Positions 9,637 to 22,307 are shown, counted from the stretch's first letter. The stretch is 64,000 bases of DNA from Kluyveromyces lactis (GCF_000002515.2 NC_006042.1:1240001-1304000); one strand, 5' to 3'. The notes: generated from the letters alone by a model not told the origin. Program-made: numbers and translations.

Positions 9637-10033
9637 TCCTCCACCGACCAATAACAGATGACTTAGTCAACTTGAGGTAAAAAAAAAAAGAGCTAAATGA
9701 CAAACGGCCCATTTCAACCCCAAGTCGCCTCCGATTAACTACTGGCAGGGCTTGACCTTGCAATTGCTATATAAGTGGAACAACCGTTAAACAGGTTTAC
9801 TCCTATTCAACTGTTTAACCTTTAATCTACAGATAATTGGAGAACTGTACCTACTATAAGGGTCAGAGTGGAGTAAGTATATAAAATGAGAGAATGACTT
9901 CGAATTAAGGGATAGAGATTGAATCGATATATATATGTAAGACTGTGTCGATAAGATCTATCAACGGCTACTAATAGAAGTTCAACACCCAGAAATTGAT
10001 TGTTTTGGCCTGAAATGTTAATGGCAGGGAATC

Positions 10034-10068
10034 AAGTATGAAGTATGAAGTATGAAGTGTGAAGTGTG
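10034..10068. repeat. Heptamer tandem array (5 copies)
   Basis: There are three copies of AAGTATG followed by two of AAGTGTG. It is a short tandem repeat in the ADH4 upstream region. Confidence 0.9.
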
Positions 10069-10230
10069 AATCCCGTAAAATCGGAGAAACATGTGGTCAC
10101 CTGGTCAAGGACTTAAGGGAACACAGCGGTTGTTCTCGGCATTAAGCGGTACTATTGTCACTTTGTAATGGCAGTCCGAATCACGTTTTATTATATGGGG
10201 GGGGGGAAGGAACGACGGTACATAAGAATG

Positions 10231-10395
10231 AGGGGCTTGGTTGCGGTGTACGGGTTTAGTACCCCTCTCGTCCGTGCAAGCCCAAAGACAAGTTTTTGTT
10301 TCTTTTTCGTATCCATCCCCAGAACAGTGCGCAGCAAGGAAATATTCCGTCATGCGTTTGGATGGTTTTTCCCCTATTGAGGGGCAAGTGAGGGG
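10231..10395. promoter_or_regulatory. STRE cluster, probable ethanol-responsive UAS of ADH4
   Basis: Five stress-response elements (AGGGG or CCCCT) occur at 10231-10235, 10262-10266, 10371-10375, 10380-10384 and 10391-10395, about 770-930 bp before the ADH4 ATG. From memory, the K. lactis ADH4 gene is known for a distant ethanol-responsive element (UASE) that contains STREs. The position and content here fit that element. Msn2/4-type zinc-finger factors bind STREs. Confidence 0.65.
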
Positions 10396-10669
10396 TAAAC
10401 GAACGGCGCCTGAAATTTTCCCGCTCAATGATATGAATAATCAGTAGGATCTCCGAGTTTCGCAAGAAGCAGTAAGCAACTCCGTTTTATTGCGAGACAA
10501 CACTATTGTGAGAAAAGGCACTCAAAAAGCGACCTCCGTTAATTGATGTCAACTGGCATCAATTTGAGATACTTTGGGTCAATTTGCAGTGTGCATTCGC
10601 ATTCTTTGTGTTAAAATCCTTTTCCCCAGAAGTCGGAGTTTACAGGACACAGGGTGTGGAGCAATTGGG

Positions 10670-10694
10670 AGAGCTCCAGCAGGGCTGGAGCTCT
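10670..10694. repeat. Perfect 11-bp inverted repeat
   Basis: Arm AGAGCTCCAGC (10670-10680) is followed by the spacer AGG and the exact reverse complement GCTGGAGCTCT (10684-10694). It abuts the hexamer arrays. Confidence 0.95.
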
Positions 10695-10740
10695 GCCTCT
10701 GCCTCTGCCCCAGGTCCAGGTCCAAGTCCAAGTCCAGGTC
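10691..10740. repeat. Two adjacent hexamer arrays in a GC-rich island
   Basis: CTCTGC occurs three times at 10691-10708. It is followed by five units of CAGGTC or CAAGTC at 10711-10740. The six-base period keeps frames open on both strands, which explains the spurious Ser/Arg-rich and Pro/Gly-rich open frames here. Confidence 0.9.
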
Positions 10741-11161
10741 CAGCGAGAACCGGAGTGAGAGGTGTGTGCTGTGCCTTCCACTAAACGAACCAGTATCCCA
10801 GGTCTCTTAAGTTTCCCAAATCTCGGCATGGTCAGGCCTCTCCACTGTAGCAGCCGCAGCACATTTTTTTTTTTTTTCTCTCTTCTAATGGATCAAGCAT
10901 CACTACTTATCACAATTTATCACTTTTTCCAATGATGTTGCCATTGCCCTTGTTGGCCTTCTCGAACTAGTCCGTCTTTCTGGTTTAACTTGGTGAGGGA
11001 AATTCTTAGCACTGGACTGCGCTGTGATATGACCTGTTAAATTATAAAAAGGAGTCGTTTTTCAATTGACAATTTTTTATCATTGTCTCTGGGATCAATT
11101 GGTTTTTCTTCCTCTCTTTCGCTTTTCTCCCCCACCAACAACACAACATACAACACACGCA

Positions 11162-12289
11162 ATGTTCAGATTAGCCCGTGCCCAAACTGCTCTAGCGAAC
11201 AAAGCTTCTGTTTCCAGAAGCTTTTTGAGATTAAACTCTTCTTTCGCTATCCCAGAAACTCAAAAGGGTGTTATCTTCTACGAAAATGGTGGTAAGTTGG
11301 AATACAAGGATTTGCCAGTTCCAAAGCCAAAGGCTAACGAAATTTTGATTAACGTTAAGTACTCCGGTGTTTGTCACACCGATTTGCACGCCTGGAAGGG
11401 TGACTGGCCATTGCCAGTTAAATTGCCATTAGTCGGTGGTCACGAAGGTGCTGGTATCGTTGTTGCCAAGGGTGAAAACGTTAAGAACTTCGAAATTGGT
11501 GATTACGCTGGTATCAAGTGGTTGAACGGTTCTTGTATGTCTTGTGAATTGTGTGAACAAGGTTACGAATCTAACTGTTTGCAAGCTGACTTGTCTGGTT
11601 ACACCCATGACGGTTCTTTCCAACAATACGCTACCGCTGATGCCGTTCAAGCTGCTCAAATTCCAAAGGGTACCGATTTGGCTGAAATCGCCCCAATCTT
11701 GTGTGCCGGTGTTACCGTTTACAAGGCTTTGAAGACCGCTGACTTGAAACCAGGCCAATGGGTTGCTATCTCCGGTGCTGCCGGTGGTTTAGGTTCCCTT
11801 GCTGTGCAATACGCCAAGGCCATGGGTTTGAGAGTCCTAGGTATTGACGGTGGTGATGGTAAGGAAGAATTGTTCAAGCAATGTGGTGGTGAAGTCTTCA
11901 TCGACTTCAGAAAGTCTAAGGACATGGTCGCCGATATCCAAGAAGCTACCAACGGTGGTCCTCACGGTGTCATTAACGTCTCCGTCTCCGAGGCTGCTAT
12001 CTCCATGTCTACCGAATACGTTAGACCAACCGGTGTTGTTGTCTTGGTCGGTTTGCCAGCTGACGCTTACGTCAAGTCCGAAGTCTTCTCCCACGTCGTT
12101 AAGTCCATCTCCATCAAGGGTTCTTACGTCGGTAACAGAGCTGACACCAGAGAAGCCACCGACTTCTTCACCAGAGGTTTGGTCAAGTCTCCAATCAAGA
12201 TCATCGGTCTATCTGAATTGCCAGAAGCTTATGAACTAATGGAACAAGGTAAGATCTTGGGTAGATTCGTCGTTGACACTTACAAATAA
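11162..12289 (+). CDS. ADH4: Mitochondrial zinc alcohol dehydrogenase (KlADH4 type)
   Basis: This enzyme interconverts ethanol and acetaldehyde with NAD(H). The first ~26 residues ([20 protein letters not shown] and on) form a basic, Ser-rich mitochondrial presequence with no acidic residue, so it should act in the matrix. Visible residues are catalytic zinc ligands C71 (VCHTDLH), H94 (GHEGAG) and C181, structural zinc cysteines C125, C128, C131 and C139, and the Rossmann motif GAAGGLG at 205-211. The 375-residue length and upstream STREs fit K. lactis ADH4, the ethanol-induced mitochondrial isozyme, rather than ADH3. The start is the ATG at 11162; the frame is open upstream but has no ATG there. 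Codon bias is extreme, so expression is high. S. cerevisiae has no ADH between the flanking UTP11 and HSL1, so this gene looks inserted or duplicated in the Kluyveromyces lineage. Confidence 0.95.
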   Translation: MFRLARAQTALANKASVSRSFLRLNSSFAIPETQKGVIFYENGGKLEYKDLPVPKPKANEILINVKYSGVCHTDLHAWKGDWPLPVKLPLVGGHEGAGIVVAKGENVKNFEIGDYAGIKWLNGSCMSCELCEQGYESNCLQADLSGYTHDGSFQQYATADAVQAAQIPKGTDLAEIAPILCAGVTVYKALKTADLKPGQWVAISGAAGGLGSLAVQYAKAMGLRVLGIDGGDGKEELFKQCGGEVFIDFRKSKDMVADIQEATNGGPHGVINVSVSEAAISMSTEYVRPTGVVVLVGLPADAYVKSEVFSHVVKSISIKGSYVGNRADTREATDFFTRGLVKSPIKIIGLSELPEAYELMEQGKILGRFVVDTYK

Positions 12290-12905
12290 TCGGATTAATT
12301 AAAGAATGTGTCCCTCATTAGATTTCTTTTCTTTATTTAACTCCCATTATTACAAAAAAAATTAGTGCAAGGGAAGAGTCTCTCACCTCTTAACTTAAAA
12401 TGAAAAAGAACAAACGTATTCGCCATAATCATATCATCCTCAGCCTCCTATTTTAACAAACTCACACAACGATTCGCTCTGGCTTTATGAACCTTGCCAG
12501 GCGTGTGTTTTTAAGAAGAAGTTTAACCGTTAGATAAGAAAGGATGAAAATTTGACGATACGTTCTTATTCCATGCCACCCCCCCCCCCCACTGTTACGT
12601 ATGTTTATTGTTAGAGCTTATGACCTATCGATGACTATTGTTATTATCTTATACAGATGAAAAATCTCTTTTATTTGAATTGATTTCAAACAACGTATTT
12701 TTTATATATCATAGTAGTCATTGACCCCCCTCTCTTTCTTATCAATGAAGTAAATAATATTCAATCAATATTCCAATTTTTAAACTAACTTTAATACCAG
12801 ACTTATCTTTGAATTGACTGGTATTGTCACTACTAGCATTAATTTATGTGTATTTTTTAAGATATATATATATTATTCTATTGTTACAAAGTTTTACAGA
12901 TATTT
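12290..12905. other. ADH4/HSL1 convergent spacer with C12 tract
   Basis: This 616-bp spacer holds the 3' ends of two convergent genes. It contains a run of 12 C at 12579-12590, a C6 run near 12725 and AT-rich stretches suitable for poly(A) signals. No gene is supported. Confidence 0.6.
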
Positions 12906-15900
12906 TTATTCTTCTTGTGCACTAATTGCACCGGCAACGTCTTTATTGAACCGTTCAAATGATGCCATAGTATCCTTATCGTTAACGAACCTCTTACTGC
13001 GAGTCTCCAGACTTAGCACTGTCTCCGTACCATTCATGCATCTCATCTCAACGGTAAATTTACTCTTGGGTCGATTTCTCTTAATACCACCGAAATTGCA
13101 ATCGTACGTCACGTACTCTTTATCTCCCTTACGTTCCATCTTTTTTAACTCACAATCTACACCATTCTTACCGAATTGCGTCATGAGTAAGATGTGAATG
13201 TTATCAAACGGTATACTTGAGGTCCGGTATTCATATACTGTCCGCTTTGGTTTCGAGGTTTTAATCCGTTGTAATAGTTTACTGAACCAATTAACGGGGG
13301 AGGAAGACTTCATACTGGTAATTGGTTTCACTTCATCCTCTTTGATCTTTGGTAATTTGTTTATGTAGTTGGATTTCCTTTTGCTGCCAACGTTATTTGT
13401 CGTCGTACTGTTGGCATTTAGCGTCGGTTGTCTTCTTTCTGCGGCAACGGGTTTGAAGACCTGTTCGGATTCAGAACTTCCGTCATCAAATAGTAAAGTC
13501 ACCCTTCTAGTCTGACCTTGACCATGGTTTCCATCATCGTTCTTTTGTTCTTCTGTTGATAGGTCCAGGTTATCGCCATTGATAGAAGATACAAGAACAG
13601 TGGAATTTCTTTTAACGGTAGTGCCGTTTGTGTCTTCATTGGTTTCATTTTCGACTGGACGTGTATCTAATGCACTTCCTAGGAGTCCCAGTCCATTATC
13701 GTCATATTCAGCACGGCTTTCATCACCGTCGAGATCTTTGAACATCGAGATCATAGAACCGGTGATGGTTAAATCTCTGTCACCATTCGAAAATCGCTTT
13801 TGTTTGATATCTTTGATGGGACTCAATTTGAACTTAGATATAATTTGTTCTGTCGTTTCCCTTGGTAAATTATCCAGCTTATCCATTTGATTGATGTATA
13901 AACTGACTCTTACATCCGTTGCTGGTGTCAGGACATGACTTGTATCGATTGAATCGATAGAAGCAGCTTTTTTCTTCAAGTTAAGCTGTGACTGATCGAT
14001 CATTGACTCAGAAGTAGTAACAGATTCATTAGCATCGTCTGGAGCGTCTTCGAAAATATCGATGTCACCGGCTGTTGTGACCGCTGGTGCAGTATTGACG
14101 TTATAATCGTCATAATTGGAACTGGTCTCAAACCGGTTCGAATCATTTTCAATCATCAAAGTTTGATTTTCCGAGAGTTTTTCATGATCAGTATTAACAG
14201 GATTAGATGCCTGAGTAACTGGTACTTTATCCTCATCGATATTCATGATAAACTGAGAGAGATCTTTGAATGTCATTGACGAATTGATCAACGACGATGG
14301 CATGCGTAAGAGATCAGGCTTAATGTCAGTCATAGGTGTACTGGTAGTTAACACGGTTTCCGGTGCTGTCAACTTACTTGGATTAGTCTTCTGCCTTTGC
14401 AATTGATTTTCACCTTCCGAAGAACCTTTCCCACCAAACAAAGCCTGCGCCTCTCCGCTTACAGTCCAATCCCCACTATCTCTTAGCTTTCTAATGGTAG
14501 ATCTTGACTTGATTCTCTGTGGAACACTGACCTTCCTTAGAAGGTTCTCAAGTGATGGCTTAGGTTTGTTACGTTTGGGGTCCAAAGATGAGACATACAT
14601 GGACTTGGATTGGAATGTATTGGTCATATCCTTCAACGGAGTCATAGAAACAGGAACAGTCGCTATTGTGTTATCAGCCGTCTTCCGTTTCATTGATGTC
14701 ACACTTTGTCTATTTTCTGTCTGTGGCTGATTGTTCAGTTTTGGTTGTGCCAGTATATTCTTCGATGGCTGCGTAAGTTTTTCATTCTGTTGAGCTTTCA
14801 TGTGCTGACCAGATTCACCGAGGAAATTATCCATCGTTGCACCATGCACAGACGTACTTCTATCATAATCGTCCACAATAGATTCAAGTTTGGATGAAGT
14901 GTGCTCCGAGGATGAAATAGAAGGTAAAGGCGGAGGTGGATATTCATGTTGCAACTCGTCATGAAGCAATTCGTTCAAGTTTATTGAACGTTTAGAAATA
15001 GATTGCAAAGAGTACAACGATCTCTTTGAAGCTGAGTTTTGTAACGTTCTTTTCTTTGGAGTGGTAGGAGTCAATGACTTCTTAGAGCTGGATTTTGATA
15101 TCGATTGTGAGGAAGATTTTGCGCCAAAGTTTGGTTGGAAAAGTTTTGAGGAGGAGGAAGAAGCAATGAATCCCTGTTTTGTCTTCTTTGGAGATTTTGA
15201 ACTTCCATTTTTCAAGGAACTTATCGAGAAATGTGATTTCTGGTGGATCTTTGGAGCCTGTAGGGTACTAGATTCAGAACTATCAGATGATATTTGTTGT
15301 CCAAAGGCCGATATTGTTGGAGCCATCGATGCTGGCAGTACAGTTCCGTTACTTGATTGTTGTTGTTTTTTCGCTGTATTTGTTACACTATTCACATCAG
15401 ATGAAATATTCAATGGACTGACCGAGGAAGCGGACGATGTTTTCAACGTAGGAACAGGTATTAAATCCTTTTGCATCGATTTCTGTTGTTTCTCCTGATA
15501 ATTCCATAGTAAAGAATAAAACATTTTCTCTTCAGTGAATCCTGGTTTCATAAGTCTTGTCACCAAATGTTTCCTTGCAGCACCGTGCCATAGGATCTGT
15601 AGGTTGGATAAGATTGTCTCATCGATGTCCCTTTCCGACGAAAAGCTCACAATATTTGGAGTACGATTCAACAGATTCAAATCCGAATTAGACTTACTGC
15701 GAGATTTCTGATCATATTTCGTCAGCAACTCATGCTGTAAGATTTGGTCAATAGTAATTCTTCTATTTGGATCTACCACCAGGATTCTAGAAATTAAATC
15801 TTTAGCCTCTACCGATAACCATTGGGGCATCTGATATTTTCCTGACTGTACTTTCAACAACAATTTCTTGACGTTATCGTCGTTAAAGGGTAAATGTCCA

Positions 15901-16709
15901 GTCAACAGGGCGAACAAGATGATACCACAGGACCAAACATCACTTGGGGATCCATGATATTTCCGACCCAGAACGATTTCAGGAGAAGCATAATGTGGTG
16001 AGCCACACGAGGTCTCCAGCAGTTTATCCGAAGTCTCTAGGGCAGCCATCCCAAAGTCTGCAATCTTGATAGATCTCTTTTTCTTATCCAAAAGCAAATT
16101 CTCTGGTTTCAAATCACGATGACAAATATTGAACCCATGGCAGTATGCTACAGCTTGTACTATCTGTTTGAAATAATGGATAGCCTCACTTTCCGGCAAC
16201 TTCCCCTTCGAGACCAAATAGTCGAACAATTCACCACCTTCAACATATTCCAATACCAAATATAACTCAGATTTGTTTTCCCATACCTCGTAGAGACCCA
16301 TCACATTGGGGTGCGAGATAAGCTTCATAATGATAATCTCACGTTCGATCCCATATGGCAGCTGTTTGATCTGGTTCGACTTAACGAATTTTTTGGGAAC
16401 TATCTTAATCGCTGACAGTTTCCCCGTTTCCATATTCTTTGCTAGACGAACTCGACCCGATGACCCTTTCCCCAAAGTCTTACCCAATTTCCAGGGACCT
16501 ACCGTATCGCGGTTTCTCCTCTTCGAAGTCTTGGTATTATTAACATTAGCATTCGACGATGCAGTCGAAATCTGTGAAAGACGCTTAGTAGCGTCTGTTA
16601 CTGACTGAACAACCCTATTCAAATGTTCATTATTTGCACGATATGGGACCTGGCCGTGACTAGAATTATCCTTCATTGCCACAACGGCAGCTTGAACAGC
16701 ACACGACAT
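12906..16709 (-). CDS. HSL1: Hsl1, Nim1-family kinase of the morphogenesis checkpoint
   Basis: Hsl1 is a bud-neck septin-associated Ser/Thr kinase. With Hsl7 it recruits Swe1 for degradation and so couples budding to mitotic entry. The protein has 1267 residues (S. cerevisiae 1518). The kinase domain covers about 72-335, with glycine loop GKGSSGRV (80-87), catalytic K102, HRDLKPEN (from 197) and DFG (218-220). The N-terminal stretch RVVQSVTDATKRLSQ and RRNRDTVGPWKLGKTLGKGSSGRVRL is nearly identical to S. cerevisiae Hsl1. A long Ser/Thr-rich region follows. A KA1 membrane-binding domain lies at the C-terminus (~1130-1255). The ATG at 16709 is the first in frame. G1/S boxes upstream suggest SBF/MBF control. 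Confidence 0.96.
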   Translation of the reverse strand: MSCAVQAAVVAMKDNSSHGQVPYRANNEHLNRVVQSVTDATKRLSQISTASSNANVNNTKTSKRRNRDTVGPWKLGKTLGKGSSGRVRLAKNMETGKLSAIKIVPKKFVKSNQIKQLPYGIEREIIIMKLISHPNVMGLYEVWENKSELYLVLEYVEGGELFDYLVSKGKLPESEAIHYFKQIVQAVAYCHGFNICHRDLKPENLLLDKKKRSIKIADFGMAALETSDKLLETSCGSPHYASPEIVLGRKYHGSPSDVWSCGIILFALLTGHLPFNDDNVKKLLLKVQSGKYQMPQWLSVEAKDLISRILVVDPNRRITIDQILQHELLTKYDQKSRSKSNSDLNLLNRTPNIVSFSSERDIDETILSNLQILWHGAARKHLVTRLMKPGFTEEKMFYSLLWNYQEKQQKSMQKDLIPVPTLKTSSASSVSPLNISSDVNSVTNTAKKQQQSSNGTVLPASMAPTISAFGQQISSDSSESSTLQAPKIHQKSHFSISSLKNGSSKSPKKTKQGFIASSSSSKLFQPNFGAKSSSQSISKSSSKKSLTPTTPKKRTLQNSASKRSLYSLQSISKRSINLNELLHDELQHEYPPPPLPSISSSEHTSSKLESIVDDYDRSTSVHGATMDNFLGESGQHMKAQQNEKLTQPSKNILAQPKLNNQPQTENRQSVTSMKRKTADNTIATVPVSMTPLKDMTNTFQSKSMYVSSLDPKRNKPKPSLENLLRKVSVPQRIKSRSTIRKLRDSGDWTVSGEAQALFGGKGSSEGENQLQRQKTNPSKLTAPETVLTTSTPMTDIKPDLLRMPSSLINSSMTFKDLSQFIMNIDEDKVPVTQASNPVNTDHEKLSENQTLMIENDSNRFETSSNYDDYNVNTAPAVTTAGDIDIFEDAPDDANESVTTSESMIDQSQLNLKKKAASIDSIDTSHVLTPATDVRVSLYINQMDKLDNLPRETTEQIISKFKLSPIKDIKQKRFSNGDRDLTITGSMISMFKDLDGDESRAEYDDNGLGLLGSALDTRPVENETNEDTNGTTVKRNSTVLVSSINGDNLDLSTEEQKNDDGNHGQGQTRRVTLLFDDGSSESEQVFKPVAAERRQPTLNANSTTTNNVGSKRKSNYINKLPKIKEDEVKPITSMKSSSPVNWFSKLLQRIKTSKPKRTVYEYRTSSIPFDNIHILLMTQFGKNGVDCELKKMERKGDKEYVTYDCNFGGIKRNRPKSKFTVEMRCMNGTETVLSLETRSKRFVNDKDTMASFERFNKDVAGAISAQEE

Positions 16710-17681
16710 CTAGCACAAACAAAGCAAGCGAGTGAAATTGAGAAAGCAAAAGAGCAGAAGAGAGCGTGTGTGAGTGTTTAAGTATGATAAGCGAATGTAA
16801 TGATTGGAAAATAAACACACTCTGTGATCAAATCAATGATTCTTCTTCTTCTTATTATTATTAGTATTCTTCTTCTTCCTTATAATTCAAATGGTAGACC
16901 TAGCCTTGTAATTTGCAGTTCCAGCAGAGCGACAAATCAGCGTTACTGATGATGTTAACGTTGCTTGGTGTCTTCTCTCTTGGATGTTGTTTGGTTTCAA
17001 ATTCTGATTCAAACATTGTTATGTGTGCATATATTTCATGAAAGGGCTTTATTTGGTAAATAGTTGAAGTCATTCTGCACGACTAGTAAATACTAGCAAG
17101 ACGCGAGTTTGAGCTTTGTTCGCGAAGACGAAGACGCGAAAACGCGAAAATTGGCAGAAGCAGTAAAGTCGAGAACATGGCAAGTTCAACTTGCTGTGAT
17201 AGATTTGAACCAGGGCTTTCGGCGCTGGTTCAATAATTGTGTTGGTTGCTGCCAGTGTGCTGGCACGGGCACGGGCATCAGCACTTTTGGTTTATCTGAA
17301 TGAAATATAGGCACAACCACGTGACCTTTGAATTTACACGGCCGAAAACAACTAGATATTGTCACGTGACCTTTATCAATTCTGTTGCCTATACGAACTA
17401 TGACTTAAACTTATCCATGATATCTTATAGCAACCATCTCGCACCACTCTCCCCTGAGAATAGTAACTAATTGATCTTCAACAACGCTTAATAACGTTAC
17501 TATCCCTCGATATTCACACTCCGCTCCCAATTCAAGTCATATTTCGCTCGCTGTACAGGACTCTGAATTACTTTTAACGTCTATCGATCACAGTTTCTTC
17601 TTCTCCCCTATATTAAAGATAAAGACACTGATAACATAACAGCGCTCAAAGAGACAAACACCATCCGAAAAGTGCAACCCA
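16710..17681. promoter_or_regulatory. HSL1/APE1 divergent promoter with SBF/MBF, Abf1 and E-box motifs
   Basis: This 972-bp spacer contains ACGCG or CGCGAAA boxes at 17101-17105, 17134-17141 and 17142-17149, plus TTCGCGAA at 17119-17126. These are candidate SBF/MBF sites for HSL1. GTCATTCTGCACGA at 17069-17082 matches the Abf1 consensus. The 12-mer CACGTGACCTTT is repeated exactly at 17318-17329 and 17363-17374. No further gene is supported. Confidence 0.6.
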
Positions 17682-19241
17682 ATGACAGAACACATCGAAA
17701 TAAGCAAAGAAACTATCAACGCTCTAAGCGACGTCTTGAAACAACTAGCCGTCATTGAACCTAGGTCAAGAGACGTTAACAACCAAAATGACAAGGTTAC
17801 CAAGAAGTCGACTAGTAAGCAAAGCCAATTCTCGAACAAAGCGACGTTCAGAGAGTACTCGCAAGAGTACATAGATTTCACATATGAAAACCCTACCATT
17901 TACCACGTCGTCAAGTATTTTGCCAAGAAATTGGAAGAGAATGGCTTCGGTTATCTCAGTGAAAAGAGTTCTTGGTCCAACGTTGAACCGGGCCATTACT
18001 ATACGACCAGAAATGGTACAAACCTCTGTGCCTTTGCGGTGGGACCCGAATGGAAACCTGAGTTAGGTGTTGGTATCATTGGTGCCCATATTGACGCCTT
18101 AACTGCGAAGTTGAAACCTTCTTCTAAGAAACCTGATGTGGAAGGATTCGAATTGTTAGGTGTAGCTCCATACGGTGGTACTTTAAATGAACTGTGGTTA
18201 GACAGAGACCTTGGGATCGGTGGTCGTGTCCTAATTAAGGACCCTGATACTGGTAAGATCAGTTCGCATTTGTGCAACTCGGCTCCACACCCTATCGCTA
18301 GGATTCCATCTTTGGCACCACATTTCGGTGCACCAAGTGTTGGTCCATTCGATAAGGAGGACCAAACTGTGCCCGTGATTGGCTACGTCGGTAATGGAGA
18401 CTACGATGATGATGATGAGGACCACGACGTCGAGGATGAAAAGAAGAGCCCGTTGTACGGCAAACATAGTATCCATTTATTGAGATACATTGCCAAGTTA
18501 CTATCCGTTAAAGTGTCTGCCATTACGCAATTTGACTTGGACTTATTCGATGTGCAAAAGGGTACTTTCGGCGGTCTTAAAGACGAATTCATCTTTGTTC
18601 CTCGTATTGACGACAGAATCTGCTCGTTCAGTGCCATCAATGGGTTGATAGAGCACAAGAAGACTGGCCATAAAAAGGATGGATTTAACGTCGCAGTGCT
18701 TTATGACGACGAAGAAGTTGGATCGTTGACAAGACAAGGTGCTAAAGGTGGATTGTTAGAATCAGTGGTCGAAAGAATCGTTGCTAGCAGGGGAAACGAC
18801 GTCTCTGAGACGCGTACGGCATTCGCCAACTCTATCATCATCTCTGCAGACGTCACACACATGTTAAACCCAAACTTCAACTCAGTATATTTAGAGAACC
18901 ATAAACCAAAGCCAAACGTTGGGATCACCCTTGCATTGGATTCCAACGCTCATATGGCTACAGACGTTGTTGGGACCGCATTGGTGGAAGAATTGGGTAG
19001 ATTGAACGGGGACAAGATCCAATACTTCCAAATCAAGAACAATTCCAGATCTGGAGGCACCATTGGTCCTTCTTTAGCATCCCAAACAGGTGCTAGAACC
19101 ATTGATATGGGTATTGCTCAATGGTCAATGCATAGCATTAGAGCTACAACTGGTAGTAAAGATATCGGCTTGGCAGTTAAATTCTTTAACGGATTCTACA
19201 ACGACTGGAACCAAGTCTACCAATCCTTTGGTGATTTGTGA
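17682..19241 (+). CDS. APE1: Ape1, vacuolar aminopeptidase I (M18)
   Basis: Ape1 (Lap4) is a dodecameric zinc aminopeptidase delivered to the vacuole by the cytoplasm-to-vacuole targeting pathway. The protein has 519 residues (S. cerevisiae 514). The N-terminal ~45 residues should be the propeptide, with a helix (ETINALSDVLKQLAVIEP) that can drive assembly and Atg19 binding. M18 metal-binding and catalytic motifs are visible in order: GAHID, VPRIDDR, DDEEVGS, SADVTHMLNP and the late MHSIRATTG. The stretch ENPTIYHVVKYFAKKLEENGFGYLSEKS matches the family. An acidic insert (YDDDDEDHDVEDEKK) lies near residues 247-261. It is followed in the same direction by GFA1, as in the S. cerevisiae YKL103-104 pair. 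Confidence 0.96.
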   Translation: MTEHIEISKETINALSDVLKQLAVIEPRSRDVNNQNDKVTKKSTSKQSQFSNKATFREYSQEYIDFTYENPTIYHVVKYFAKKLEENGFGYLSEKSSWSNVEPGHYYTTRNGTNLCAFAVGPEWKPELGVGIIGAHIDALTAKLKPSSKKPDVEGFELLGVAPYGGTLNELWLDRDLGIGGRVLIKDPDTGKISSHLCNSAPHPIARIPSLAPHFGAPSVGPFDKEDQTVPVIGYVGNGDYDDDDEDHDVEDEKKSPLYGKHSIHLLRYIAKLLSVKVSAITQFDLDLFDVQKGTFGGLKDEFIFVPRIDDRICSFSAINGLIEHKKTGHKKDGFNVAVLYDDEEVGSLTRQGAKGGLLESVVERIVASRGNDVSETRTAFANSIIISADVTHMLNPNFNSVYLENHKPKPNVGITLALDSNAHMATDVVGTALVEELGRLNGDKIQYFQIKNNSRSGGTIGPSLASQTGARTIDMGIAQWSMHSIRATTGSKDIGLAVKFFNGFYNDWNQVYQSFGDL

Positions 19242-21858
<2,617 letters not shown>

Positions 21859-22307
21859 GAAAGGCTCTATCTTTTTCTCATTTTGCGTACAGTTTATCTA
21901 ATTTTTCTAGTTTGTCCGATACATTCTCCACATATATAATTAACAAACCCGTCAGATCAATTCCGTTCCCCTCCTACCTACTATTAACATTGTAACACCA
22001 ATGGTAACCCTCTTGTCTCTTGTTTTCATACCTTTAGGTCCGATTTGGTCTTATTTCGGTTTCTTTTCGAATGATTGATACCTTGAGATAAAAACAGAAA
22101 AAAAAAAAGGGCAAAACATTCAAATCGAACTTTAAGTGCCGAACATCAACAGAAATAACGAAAGCAAAGGCACGTAAAATACCATTACTGTTTGTTAGAG
22201 GGCACTAGAACAGGTGTAATTCGTGTATCAGTCAGCTGAAAGTATATATTAAGTGGAATTGGTTCAAGAGAGGGATTAAAGAAGCTGCTGTTGCTTTTAT
22301 AAAAAAA
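21859..22307. promoter_or_regulatory. GFA1/SEG spacer
   Basis: This 449-bp spacer holds the GFA1 3' end and the SEG promoter. It has A-rich tracts (around 22098-22108) and an A8 run directly before the SEG ATG. Nothing else is recognised. Confidence 0.4.

Larger units (their letters stand above)
9503..11161. promoter_or_regulatory. Long ADH4 upstream region (1.66 kb)
   Basis: This is the longest spacer in the window and serves ADH4. It carries two CACGTG-bearing inverted repeats just after UTP11, a heptamer array, a run of ten G (10197-10206), five STREs, a GC-rich hexamer island with a third inverted repeat, a T14 tract (10864-10877) and a TATA box TATAAAAA at 11043-11050, 112 bp before the ATG. 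Several 66-107 codon open frames cross it, but they lack family similarity and overlap simple repeats, so I treat it as regulatory. Separate entries give details. Confidence 0.7.

Noticed and set aside
9514-9720. Possible point centromere, because ATCACGTGA resembles CDEI
   Set aside because: No ~160-bp, more than 90% AT CDEII and no CDEIII core (TTTCCGAA-type) follows; the surrounding DNA is not AT-rich enough.
10105-10428. 107-codon open frame on the minus strand in the ADH4 promoter
   Set aside because: It overlaps the STRE cluster and a G10 run, has no recognisable similarity, and other frames of similar length cross the same DNA.
10574-10862. Ser/Arg-rich and Trp/Thr-rich open frames at the hexamer arrays
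   Set aside because: Their length results from the six-base repeat period, which keeps frames open on both strands.
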